This document shows positions 1 through 7,504 of a DNA stretch of 64,000 bases, piece by piece. Positions within the stretch are counted from its first letter, which is position 1; every line of letters starts with the position of its first letter. The stretch covers positions 109,744 to 173,743 of the forward strand of contig NZ_VNHS01000014.1 in the NCBI RefSeq assembly GCF_008124765.1, written 5' to 3'. This DNA comes from Paenibacillus methanolicus. GTDB lineage: Bacteria; Bacillota; Bacilli; Paenibacillales; Paenibacillaceae. The notes under the pieces were generated by a model that was not told the origin of the DNA, made no database searches, and was given only the letters and a program-made list of their open reading frames with translations. Position numbers and translations under genes: made by a program.

Positions 1-560
1 CGAAAGGCCAATTGGTTTGCGTGCCCGATCGGAGATTGGGGATGCAGCATTTGGCGCGAAAGGCCAATTGGTTTGCGTGCCCGATCGGAGATTGGGGATG
101 CAGCATTTGGCGCGAAAGGCCAATTGGTTTGCGTGCCCGATCGGAGATTGGGGATGCAGCATTTGGCGCGAAAGGCCAATTGGTTTGCGTGCCCAATCGG
201 AGATTGAGGATGCAGCATTTGGCGCGAAAGGCCAATTGGTTTGCGTGCCCGATCGGAGATTGGGGATGCAGCATTTGGCGCGAAAGGCCAATTGGTTTGC
301 GTGCCCGATCGGAGATTGGGGATGCAGCATTTGGCGCGAAAGGCCAATTGGTTTGCGTGCCCGATCGGAGATTGGGGATGCAGCATTTGGCGCGAAAGGC
401 CAATTGGTTTGCGTGCCCGATCGGAGATTGGGGATGCAGCATTTGGCGCGAAAGGCCAATTGGTTTGCGTGCCCAATCGGAGATTGGGGATGCAGCATTT
501 GGCGCGAAAGGCCAATTGGTTTGCGTGCCCAATCGGATATTGGGGATGCAGCATTTGGCG
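1..560. repeat. Tandem array, ten copies of a 56-bp unit
   Basis: Ten head-to-tail units begin at 1, 57, 113, 169, 225, 281, 337, 393, 449 and 505. The first begins at the window edge, so the array may extend further upstream. Units contain the palindromes CCAATTGG and, in most copies, CGATCG. They are nearly identical: copies 4, 9 and 10 carry CAATCGG instead of CGATCGG, copy 4 also has TTGAGG, and copy 10 has GGATATTG. There are no variable spacers, so this is not a CRISPR array. Because 56 is not a multiple of three, each forward frame cycles through the same peptide every three units and stays largely open; the copy 4 change creates a TGA in one frame. The array ends 20 bp before the TetR start codon. 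Confidence 0.97.
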
Positions 561-580
561 CACCTGAAGGAGGAACTTCG

Positions 581-1162
581 ATGGCTGGGGTCGACAGACG
601 AGCGCTTATTTTGAAGGCGGCGACGCAGTCCTTTGCCCAATTTGGCTATAAGGCGACGACGATGGATCTGGTCGCCAAGATCGCCAACGTGGGAAAGGGC
701 ACGATCTACACGTTTTTCAAGACGAAGGAAGACTTGTTCGACGAGATCGTGCGCAAGGCGCTGCACGAGCTGAAGAGCGTGCTGGACGAGGGACTGCACG
801 AAGGCGAGCCGTTCTTCGACAACCTGTTCCGCGTGCTGGGCGCGCTGCTCGAATTTCGCTCCGACCACGAGCTGTTCATCAAGCTCCAGCAGGAGGTGCG
901 CGATATCGGCACGGCGAAGGCGCTCGACGGCACGCACCGGCTGGAGGGACTCGTGCTGGAATATTTGCAGCGGCACATCGAGACCGGCGTGGCGAACGGC
1001 GAGATCAAGCCGTGCGATCCGGAGATCGTCTCCTACGCGATGTTGAAGATGTACGTGGCGCTCACGACCGATTGGAACAAAACCCACGCGACGCCGCTGA
1101 ACAAGACGCAAATTCAGGATCACCTGATGCTGTTTTTCGCGGACGGACTGCGCGGCGGCTAA
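581..1162 (+). CDS. TetR/AcrR-family transcriptional regulator
   Basis: A 193-residue protein with an N-terminal TetR helix-turn-helix at about residues 9-54 (GKGTIYTFFKTKEDLF at 39-54) followed by an all-helical ligand-binding domain. The ATG at 581 is chosen because GAAGGAGG lies just upstream. The same frame is open back into the 56-bp repeats to position 17, but that extension is repeat translation and not part of the family fold. The gene precedes two YhgE/Pip genes in the same direction. This matches the Bacillus yhgD-yhgE arrangement, where the TetR protein is thought to control its neighbour. A palindrome suited to a TetR dimer lies downstream at 1260-1282. The inducer cannot be told from sequence. 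Confidence 0.9.
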   Translation: MAGVDRRALILKAATQSFAQFGYKATTMDLVAKIANVGKGTIYTFFKTKEDLFDEIVRKALHELKSVLDEGLHEGEPFFDNLFRVLGALLEFRSDHELFIKLQQEVRDIGTAKALDGTHRLEGLVLEYLQRHIETGVANGEIKPCDPEIVSYAMLKMYVALTTDWNKTHATPLNKTQIQDHLMLFFADGLRGG

Positions 1163-1182
1163 GAAAGCTCAAAATCCTCTTA

Positions 1183-1235
1183 AAATACAAGGCGGTGTAA
1201 GTTTCGTCTTATCCCTGACTTGTATTTCTCCGGAA
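1183..1235. repeat. Hairpin repeat element, copy 1 (aaatacaRg family)
   Basis: AAATACAAG at 1183-1191 pairs with CTTGTATTT at 1219-1227, followed by CTCCGGAA. The 27-nt loop contains GTAAGTTTCGTCTTAT. The same architecture (AAATACAGG / CCTGTATTT, then CTCCGGAA, loop TATAAGTTTCACGCTTAT) recurs at 15794-15848 in the pur leader. This points to a dispersed intergenic element. Because it follows the TetR stop codon it could also act as a transcript end, but no clear U-run follows the stem directly. Confidence 0.75.
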
Positions 1236-1259
1236 TGGGGATTTTTTTATGATACAAAA

Positions 1260-1282
1260 TGACCAAAATTCAATTTTAGTCA
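1260..1282. promoter_or_regulatory. Probable TetR operator (23-bp dyad)
   Basis: An 11-1-11 inverted repeat, TGACCAAAATT-c-AATTTTAGTCA, with a single mismatch between arms. It lies 50 bp before the first YhgE/Pip gene and 98 bp after the TetR gene. TetR dimers commonly bind such TGAC/GTCA-ended dyads, so this is the best candidate site for the adjacent regulator. Binding is inferred. Confidence 0.6.
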
Positions 1283-1331
1283 TAAATTCATTCCAGGCAC
1301 CACAAAGCGAGCAGTAATACGAAAAGGACGT

Positions 1332-3518
1332 GTGAAAGTTATGAAAGCACTCAGCGTGTTCGGCAAGGACATGATGGCGGTGTTCAAGAAGCCGCTCGTG
1401 CTTGTCTCCTTCGTCGGCGTCGCGGTCATTCCGATGCTGTACAGCGGTTTCCTCATTAAAGGCTCTTGGGACCCGTACGGGTCCCTGGAGAAGCTGCCGG
1501 TCGCGGTCGTGAATTTGGATAAAGGCGCTTCGTACGAGGAAGAGCAGCTGGATGTCGGCAAGGAGTTCGTCGAGGAGCTGAAGAAGAACCCGGATTTCGA
1601 CTGGCGGTTTGTCACGGCGGAAGGCGCGCGGGACGGGATGGCGCACAACAAGTATTACATTACGATCACCGTGCCGGAGAATTTCTCGGAGAAGGCGGCG
1701 ACCGTCATGGACGAGAAGCCGCAGCAGGCCGAGATTATATTCGAGCCGAACAGCCAATACAATTACATCGCCGGTCAGATCGGCAACAGCGCCGTGAAAG
1801 AGCTGCGGGCGAAGCTGTCCGCGCAAATTACGGAAGCGTACACGCGCGGCATGCTGGAGCAGATCGACAAGGTGTCGGATGGACTCGGCGAAGCCGGAGA
1901 CGGCGCGACCAAGCTGGCGGACGGAGCCAAGAAGCTCGAAGACGGCTTGGTCAAACTGCAGGAAGGCGCGGCGAAGCTGGCCGACGGCACGCAGTCGCTC
2001 AAGAACGGCGTAGGTCCGCTGGCCGGCGGCGCGGCGAAACTTCATACCGGCGCAGGCACGCTGAAGCAAGGCGCAAGCAGCTTGGCTAGCGGACTGACGC
2101 AGTTGTCGGACGCGCAGGGCAAGCTCACCGCGGGCGCCGAGGCGGCGCGCGATGGCGCGGGCAAGCTCGAGGCCGGGCTGCAGTCGTCGGCCGAAGGCGC
2201 CGGCAAGCTGACGACCGGCTTGCAATCGTCGGCCGAAGGCGCGGCCACGCTATCTTCCGGTCTCGCCTCGGCAGCGGAAGCGAGCAAGCAGGTGGCGGGC
2301 GGCGCCCAGCAGGTAGCCGACGGTCTCGCGCAGCTGCTCAAGGCGAATCCGCAGCTGGCGGCTAATGCGCAGGTTAATCAGCTGCTCGCCGCGAGCCAAG
2401 CGGTCGCGCAAGGGAGCGCAAGTTTGCGCGACGGCCAGTCGCAGCTGGCGGCGGGCGCGGCACAGCTCGAAGCCGGTCAGCGACAGCTGCTCGGCGGCGC
2501 GCAACAGCTCGAGGCTGGCCAGCAGCAGCTGCTTGGCGGGGCGCGGCAGCTCGCGAGCGGACAGGACCAGCTGCTGACGGGCATGAACGCGTTCGCCGGC
2601 AAGCTGGGTGAAGCGGCCGCGGGCGGACGGAAGCTGGCGGACGGCGCCGGCGATCTGACGAGCGGTCTTGCCAGTCTGAAGAGAGGGCTGGGCAAGGTGG
2701 CCGGCGGCGTTGGCACGCTGGCGGAAGGGACCAAGGAGCTGGGCAGCGGCACCGGCGAGCTGAAGGACGGATCGGCGAAGCTCGTCGACGGCTCGGGCGA
2801 GCTGGCCGACAAGCTGACCGACGCCGCGACGAAGACCGCCGAAGTGAAGACCGGCGACGAGACGGTGTCGATGTTCTCCGATCCGGTGAAGATCGTGGAG
2901 AACGACGACCGCAAGGTCGAGAAGTACGGCATCGGCATCGCGCCTTACTTCTTGTCCTTGGCGCTGTTCATGGGCGGCCTCGTCTTCACGACGATCTTCT
3001 CGGTGCGCGATTCCGTCGTGCCGAACGCGTCGCGCTTCGGCCTGTTCCTGAGCAAGACGCTCACCTTCGTCGTCATGAGCGCCGCGCAGTCGGCGATCGT
3101 CGCCACGGTCGTGCTGTTCGTGCTCGACATTCACGTGCAGAGCGCGCCGCTCTTCTACCTATTCGCGTTCATGGCGAGCCTGGCGTTCGCGATGATTATC
3201 CAGTCGTTCGTCACGTGGCTGGATAACCCGGGCCGGTTCCTGGTTATCATTCTGATGATCTTCCAGCTGACGTCGAGCGCGGGCACGTTCCCGCTCGAGC
3301 TGCTGCCGGGTTGGATGCAGACGCTGAACCCGTGGCTGCCGATGACGCACAGCATAATCGGCCTGAAGGCGGTCATCGCCAGCGGCGATTTCAGTCTCAT
3401 GTGGGAGCAGCTGGCCAACCTGGCCGTCTACGCGGTCGTGTTCGTCCTGCTGACGTTCGCGTATTTCATGCGGCGGAAGCCGGCCATGCCGATGAACGAG
3501 ACGGCGGCAAGCCTGTAA
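1332..3518 (+). CDS. YhgE/Pip-family membrane protein, paralog 1
   Basis: A 728-residue protein with the YhgE/phage-infection-protein layout. One membrane segment lies at about residues 21-42, followed by the conserved WDPYG at about 46. Next comes a large extracellular region with many short repeats of the type GAxxLxxG (about 177-506). A C-terminal bundle of membrane helices from about 533 resembles ABC-2 type permeases. The family acts at the cell surface (phage receptor, possible export); the substrate is unknown. The GTG at 1332 is preferred because both paralogs begin V/M-K-V-M-K; the ATG at 1341 is the alternative. AAAAGGA lies just upstream with unusually short spacing to the GTG. The gene ends at a terminator and is probably controlled by the upstream TetR. 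Confidence 0.9.
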   Translation: MKVMKALSVFGKDMMAVFKKPLVLVSFVGVAVIPMLYSGFLIKGSWDPYGSLEKLPVAVVNLDKGASYEEEQLDVGKEFVEELKKNPDFDWRFVTAEGARDGMAHNKYYITITVPENFSEKAATVMDEKPQQAEIIFEPNSQYNYIAGQIGNSAVKELRAKLSAQITEAYTRGMLEQIDKVSDGLGEAGDGATKLADGAKKLEDGLVKLQEGAAKLADGTQSLKNGVGPLAGGAAKLHTGAGTLKQGASSLASGLTQLSDAQGKLTAGAEAARDGAGKLEAGLQSSAEGAGKLTTGLQSSAEGAATLSSGLASAAEASKQVAGGAQQVADGLAQLLKANPQLAANAQVNQLLAASQAVAQGSASLRDGQSQLAAGAAQLEAGQRQLLGGAQQLEAGQQQLLGGARQLASGQDQLLTGMNAFAGKLGEAAAGGRKLADGAGDLTSGLASLKRGLGKVAGGVGTLAEGTKELGSGTGELKDGSAKLVDGSGELADKLTDAATKTAEVKTGDETVSMFSDPVKIVENDDRKVEKYGIGIAPYFLSLALFMGGLVFTTIFSVRDSVVPNASRFGLFLSKTLTFVVMSAAQSAIVATVVLFVLDIHVQSAPLFYLFAFMASLAFAMIIQSFVTWLDNPGRFLVIILMIFQLTSSAGTFPLELLPGWMQTLNPWLPMTHSIIGLKAVIASGDFSLMWEQLANLAVYAVVFVLLTFAYFMRRKPAMPMNETAASL

Positions 3519-3521
3519 CCT

Positions 3522-3562
3522 AAGACTGCTTCCCGGTTTCCATCCGGGAAGCGGTCTTTTTT
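3522..3562 (+). terminator. Intrinsic terminator after first YhgE/Pip gene
   Basis: The stem AAGACTGCTTCCCGG / CCGGGAAGCGGTCTT has a 7-nt loop and runs into T6. It separates the two paralogs, so the second gene probably has its own promoter or relies on read-through. Confidence 0.9.
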
Positions 3563-3725
3563 GCGTGCGGCCCATATTGTCGCAATCGGATCGCCCATCC
3601 TCGCCAGCGGCAAACGCGCCGCTATTCGCATAGCGGGCCGCCGGGACACGCATAATACTCAAGCGATGGAAACTTGTTCTTGGACTGCCAATCGGGCGGC
3701 TGGTTCGCTCGCGGCGGAGGAAAGG

Positions 3726-5660
3726 GTGAAGGTGATGAAGAAAGGACTGCGCTGGTTCGCGGGGGAATGGGCGTCGCTCGTGCGCTCGCCCAAAATGCTC
3801 GTATCGCTTATCGGCATCATTTGCATACCGGTCTTGTACAGCGGCATCTACCTATGGGCGTTCTGGGATCCTTACGGTCATCTGGAGCGGCTGTCCGTCG
3901 CCGTCGTGAACGAGGACCAGCCGGCCGAATTCGAGGGCGAGACGTATGCGATCGGCGGCGATTTGGTGAAAGAGTTTCAGGCCGACCGCTCCTTCGATTG
4001 GCATTTCGTCAGCCGGGAGGAAGCGGACCGGGGGCTGGTCGCGAACGAATACTACTTCGCGATCGTCGTGCCGGCGGATTTCTCCAAGCGGGCGACGACG
4101 CTGATGGATCAGCAGCCGACGCCGCTCGAGATTACGATCAAATCGAACGAAGGCTTAAACTACATCGTCGCGAAAATCGGGCAGTCCGGCATCGAGAAAA
4201 TCCGGCAGCAGCTGGCGGAGAAGCTGACGCTGAACTATACGGAGGCGATCTTCAAAAGCCTGGACGAGCTGAAGGACGGGATGCAGAAGGCGAGCACGGG
4301 CGCGGGCGATCTGCACGCGGGCTTGCAGACGCTATCCTCCGGCACCGCCAAGCTGGCCGCGACGGTCAAGAATAACCAGGCGTCGATCACCCAGCTGGAC
4401 AAGGGCGCGGCCGGCCTGAAGACGGCTGCGGCCAAGCTGGCGGAAGGCGCTTCGAAGCTGAACGCGGCATATGCGCAGATCGGCACGGGGACGAAGCAGG
4501 TCGATACGGCGCTCGCGCAGCTGCAATCCGGCGGCAAGCAGCTGGCCGCGGGCCTTGATCCGCTGGCCAAAGGGGCAGCCGGCGTCGATCAGCTGATCGG
4601 GGGGTACGCCGCCCAGCATCCGGAAGCGGCCGCGGACGCAACGTATCAGCAGCTGAAGGCGGCCGGGGCGCAGGTGTCCGCGGGGCTCGCGCAGGTACAG
4701 GCTTCCGTGAAGACGTTCAATGCGGGCGTCGCCGAACTTGTAACCAAACACGGCCAGCTGCTAGGCGGCGTCAACGCGTTCGCGCCGAATCTGAAGCAAT
4801 TGACGACGGGCGCCGCGCAGCTGAGCACCGGGGCGGCTTCGCTTTATACCGGGGTACACAAGGTAAGCACGGCGTGGACGGCGCTTATTCAAGGCATCGA
4901 CGAATTGGCCGCGGGCGAGAAGAAGCTGGTGGACGGCAGCGGGGAGCTGAGCGCGGCGCTGAAAGACGGAACAAGCGAGCTGGACAGCATCCACTCCTCG
5001 CAGGGACTGTTCGAGATGATGGCCAACCCGGTCCGGGTCCGGGAGGACAACATTAACGCGCTGCCCAACTACGGTACCGGGATGGCGCCGTTCTTCGTCT
5101 CGATCAGCCTGTACGTCGGCGCGCTGCTGTTGACGACCGTCTTCGCCCTGCGCCATAATTTCGCGCCGCCGCCTTCGGGGGTTCTATGGTGGCTGTCCAA
5201 ATACTCGGTCATGGCGGCCGTCTCGATCGGGCAGGCGCTGTTGGTCTCGCTCGTGCTGACCGGCGTCGTCGGGCTGAACCCGCTCGATACCGTCGATTTT
5301 GGCTTGTACACGCTGTTCGTCAGCCTGGTCTTCATGGCGATTATCCAGCTGCTGGTCACGCTCGGGGACAACGTCGGGCGGTTCTTCGCCATCATTCTGC
5401 TCGTCCTGCAGCTGGCGGCGACGAGCGGCACGTTCCCGGTCGAGCTGGGGCCGGACGGCTTGCAGACGATCCACAAGTTTCTCCCGATCACCTATACGGT
5501 CGAAGGATTCCGCTCCATTCTCTCGACGGGCGACTATGAGCTGCTGCGGCAGGACGTCTGGCTGCTGCTCGTCTACTGGGCGATCGCGGCGGCGATTACG
5601 GTCGTTATGCTGTCGGCGTTCGTGCGGCGGAAGAGACGAATGAAAGCGCGAGAGGCGTGA
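3726..5660 (+). CDS. YhgE/Pip-family membrane protein, paralog 2
   Basis: A 644-residue paralog of the preceding gene with the same order: N-terminal membrane helix, FWDPYG, extracellular region, GAxxL-type repeats (about 172-425) and C-terminal membrane helices from about 447. The frame is open from 3561, but GTG at 3726 follows GGCGGAGGAAAGG and gives the same V-K-V-M-K start as paralog 1; the ATG at 3735 is possible. The repeat region is shorter and less regular than in paralog 1. Tandem Pip paralogs may form a pair at the membrane, but this is inference. A strong hairpin follows the gene. Confidence 0.88.
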   Translation: MKVMKKGLRWFAGEWASLVRSPKMLVSLIGIICIPVLYSGIYLWAFWDPYGHLERLSVAVVNEDQPAEFEGETYAIGGDLVKEFQADRSFDWHFVSREEADRGLVANEYYFAIVVPADFSKRATTLMDQQPTPLEITIKSNEGLNYIVAKIGQSGIEKIRQQLAEKLTLNYTEAIFKSLDELKDGMQKASTGAGDLHAGLQTLSSGTAKLAATVKNNQASITQLDKGAAGLKTAAAKLAEGASKLNAAYAQIGTGTKQVDTALAQLQSGGKQLAAGLDPLAKGAAGVDQLIGGYAAQHPEAAADATYQQLKAAGAQVSAGLAQVQASVKTFNAGVAELVTKHGQLLGGVNAFAPNLKQLTTGAAQLSTGAASLYTGVHKVSTAWTALIQGIDELAAGEKKLVDGSGELSAALKDGTSELDSIHSSQGLFEMMANPVRVREDNINALPNYGTGMAPFFVSISLYVGALLLTTVFALRHNFAPPPSGVLWWLSKYSVMAAVSIGQALLVSLVLTGVVGLNPLDTVDFGLYTLFVSLVFMAIIQLLVTLGDNVGRFFAIILLVLQLAATSGTFPVELGPDGLQTIHKFLPITYTVEGFRSILSTGDYELLRQDVWLLLVYWAIAAAITVVMLSAFVRRKRRMKAREA

Positions 5661-5730
5661 GCGGGTTGTCATAAGCAAGGGCTGCCGCGAGCGTTGGCGT
5701 ATCGCGAATTGCAACAAGAAGGCATTCCGT

Positions 5731-5769
5731 AGAGGTTAACGCGCTTGAACGTTCAAGCCGTTAACCTCT
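5731..5769 (+). terminator. Hairpin terminator after second YhgE/Pip gene
   Basis: AGAGGTTAACGCGCTTGAAC pairs with GTTCAAGCCGTTAACCTCT over nearly its full length, with one small bulge. It is followed only by a short TTTG, so the stem is strong but the U-tract is poor. Confidence 0.65.
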
Positions 5770-5809
5770 TTGCCATGCAGCCGTAGGCAACATAGAAGGC
5801 ATGAAGAAA

Positions 5810-5836
5810 GCCCCGCCGCTTGGGAGAGCGGCAGGG
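5810..5836 (-). terminator. Terminator for the minus-strand pair 6777-5883
   Basis: On the minus strand GCCCTGCCGCT pairs with AGCGGCGGGGC with one G-U-type mismatch, then reads CTTTCTTC. It lies just beyond the stop codon of the small HNH-repeat-like gene. Confidence 0.6.
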
Positions 5837-5882
5837 CGCGGGTGCGAACGCTGGAACGAATGGCGGCGCGAATAGAGAACAA

Positions 5883-6053
5883 TTATTGGTCCGCGTTGGT
5901 TAACGCGTGCTCCCAGCTCGGGAAGTAGAATAGAGCGTTCTGCATCAGCTCGGGATGCGAAGTTTTCATTTTCTTCTTGTTCAAATTCTGTCCGCTCGTC
6001 TTAAGCTGCCGAATTTGCGAAATCACATCGTTCGCGCTCATGGATGCATCCAT
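5883..6053 (-). CDS. Small protein with one HNH-associated-repeat-like motif
   Basis: A 56-residue protein. Its pattern of a helix, a basic patch (NKKKMK) and an ending close to FPSWEHALTNA resembles a single homing-endonuclease-associated repeat, which typically ends in FGSWxxAL..AG. Those repeats usually sit beside nuclease domains as DNA-recognition modules; here there is only one and no nuclease. The frame opens upstream, but the ATG at 6053 is chosen because AAGGAGG lies at the right spacing and the extension is not conserved-looking. It lies 76 nt downstream of the FAA-hydrolase gene on the same strand and ends at a terminator. The family resemblance is by eye and the function is unknown. 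Confidence 0.7.
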   Translation of the reverse strand: MDASMSANDVISQIRQLKTSGQNLNKKKMKTSHPELMQNALFYFPSWEHALTNADQ

Positions 6054-6129
6054 CGCGATACCTCCTTTTGCCGGTAATGTTCCTATTATTGCCAGAATTC
6101 GCCGGAACATAACCGAGAGGATCATTCGG

Positions 6130-6777
6130 TTAAACTGACAACGCGATGCGAAGCGGGCCGAATGTTTCGTCCGCTTGGCCAGGCGCCGCAAGCTTCATCT
6201 CGAGCGTATCGCCGTCCGCGACGGGACCGACTCCGGCCGGCGTGCCGGTATAGATCAGATCGCCCGCGCCGAGGCCGAAGCGGGAACCGATGAAGTCGAC
6301 GAGCTGCCGGAGCGGGAAAATCATATCCGCGGGAGATCCCTGCTGGATCGTCTCCCCGTTCTTCACGAGGCTGAACGTTAACGAGGCGAATTGTTCTCCC
6401 TCGAACGGGCGGAAGGCCGACAGCGTGGCGGAGCCTTTGAAGCCTTTGGCAAGCAGCCACGGATGACGTTTCTCCTTGAGCGCGGATTGCACGTCGCGGG
6501 CGGTCCAGTCGATGCCGAGCGCCACGCCGTCGATCAGCTCGGAGAGCGGCTTGCCCGGCGCGTAGTCCGAGGCGATGCGGACGACGAGCTCGACTTCGTG
6601 GTGGATTTCGCCGATGCCGGCCGGCAGGACGAGCGTACCCTCCGCCGGGTTCAGCGCATGGGTAGGCTTGCCGAAGATCATCGGCTCGCCGGGCACGTCA
6701 TTGCCGAGCTCCTTCGCGTGGAGCGCGTAGTTGCGGCCGACGCAGTAGATGTTGCGGATTGCGGAATAATCGGTCAT
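6130..6777 (-). CDS. Fumarylacetoacetate-hydrolase-family protein
   Basis: A 215-residue protein of the FAH fold, most like the short YcgM/FAHD1 type. Such proteins hydrolyse acylpyruvates or decarboxylate oxaloacetate with a divalent metal. Visible signatures are IFGKP at 34-38, the metal-binding HHEVE at 59-63, GIDWTARD at 88-95 and the C-terminal GDLIYTGTPAGVG. The length fits the single-domain type. The frame is open far upstream, but the family begins near the TDYSAIRNIYCVGRNY segment. The ATG at 6777 follows GAAGGAG by 12 nt; an ATG at 6789 touches the ribosome site and is less likely. The exact substrate is not determinable. Confidence 0.88.
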   Translation of the reverse strand: MTDYSAIRNIYCVGRNYALHAKELGNDVPGEPMIFGKPTHALNPAEGTLVLPAGIGEIHHEVELVVRIASDYAPGKPLSELIDGVALGIDWTARDVQSALKEKRHPWLLAKGFKGSATLSAFRPFEGEQFASLTFSLVKNGETIQQGSPADMIFPLRQLVDFIGSRFGLGAGDLIYTGTPAGVGPVADGDTLEMKLAAPGQADETFGPLRIALSV

Positions 6778-6958
6778 ATACGGGAACATCTCCTTCGTTG
6801 CAATAAAGGTGTGCCGCCGGAAGCGGACGAGTCTTCCCTTATTATACACGCCGGCGGACGCAGGCCCGCAAGTTCGGCGCGGCATGATGGCCGAGAAGGG
6901 CTCGGGCGAAGCCGGAGCGAGAGGTGCAACTCGGCTCGGTTTATCACAAGCCATATTG

Positions 6959-6988
6959 TTGACGCCTGACGAATACGCGTGATAGTAT
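6959..6988 (+). promoter_or_regulatory. Promoter of the marR-exporter pair
   Basis: TTGACG at 6959 and TAGTAT at 6983 are separated by 18 bp, a good SigA-type match. The start point would fall near 6995, just before the palindrome at 7001-7014. Confidence 0.6.
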
Positions 6989-7000
6989 ACATAATCAACT

Positions 7001-7014
7001 GTTGTTATAGCAAC
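7001..7014. promoter_or_regulatory. Probable MarR operator
   Basis: GTTGTTATAGCAAC is a 14-bp dyad with one non-matching pair. It lies between the predicted promoter and the MarR start, where repressor binding would block its own transcription. MarR proteins often use dyads of this GTTG...CAAC type. Confidence 0.6.
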
Positions 7015-7038
7015 TAATTGGAGGATTGGAGAAGAAAC

Positions 7039-7485
7039 GTGAACCACCATTTGGACGAACATATCGGGATCTTGATCCGCGACGTCGATCTGGCGATCTC
7101 GGGCTATGTGAAGCGCCAGTTGGCGCCGCTTGGCCTCGCGCCGGAGCAAAGTCTCATTCTGCTGCTGTTGTATCGGGAAGACGGGCTGCCGCAGCACGAG
7201 ATCGCGCTCCGGCTGCGCAAGGACAAGACGAACGTGAACCGCATGATCGATAATCTCGAGGGCAAAGGGGTCGTCATTCGGCGGTCGGACCGAGCGGACC
7301 GGCGCGTGCAGCGGGTCTGGCTGACGGAGCAGGGGCGGGCGCTGGAGGAACAGGTGCTCGCGATGACCGAGCGGACGACGCGCCTGCTGACCGAAGGCTT
7401 CGCGCCGGAAGAACTGGAAGCGGGAAGACGCTTCCTCGAACGGGTTCGCCATCATCTCCAGCAGACGCCATCATCCGATTCATGA
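7039..7485 (+). CDS. MarR-family transcriptional regulator
   Basis: A 148-residue winged-helix protein. The recognition region LPQHEIALRLRKDKTNVNRMIDNLEGKGVVIRRSDRADRR, shown here only by its end motif RSDRADRR, is the classic MarR wing with the D-R dyad. The GTG at 7039 is preferred because GGAGAAG precedes it at good spacing; a TTG at 7018 in frame would start inside the operator. The next gene, 19 bp downstream, is a multidrug exporter, so this is probably its local repressor, relieved by a drug or phenolic ligand. The ligand is unknown. Confidence 0.88.
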   Translation: MNHHLDEHIGILIRDVDLAISGYVKRQLAPLGLAPEQSLILLLLYREDGLPQHEIALRLRKDKTNVNRMIDNLEGKGVVIRRSDRADRRVQRVWLTEQGRALEEQVLAMTERTTRLLTEGFAPEELEAGRRFLERVRHHLQQTPSSDS

Positions 7486-7504
7486 AAGGGACGAAACACT
7501 TCTT

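Noticed and set aside
1..560. CRISPR array
   Set aside because: Units are directly joined and nearly identical; no variable spacers and no cas genes.
17..580. A long N-terminal extension of the TetR protein
   Set aside because: The extension is repeat translation; a strong ribosome site and the family start are at 581.
2250..3134. Long minus-strand open frames across the YhgE/Pip and pur genes
   Set aside because: They are antisense shadows produced by GC-rich codons; the plus-strand proteins have clear families.
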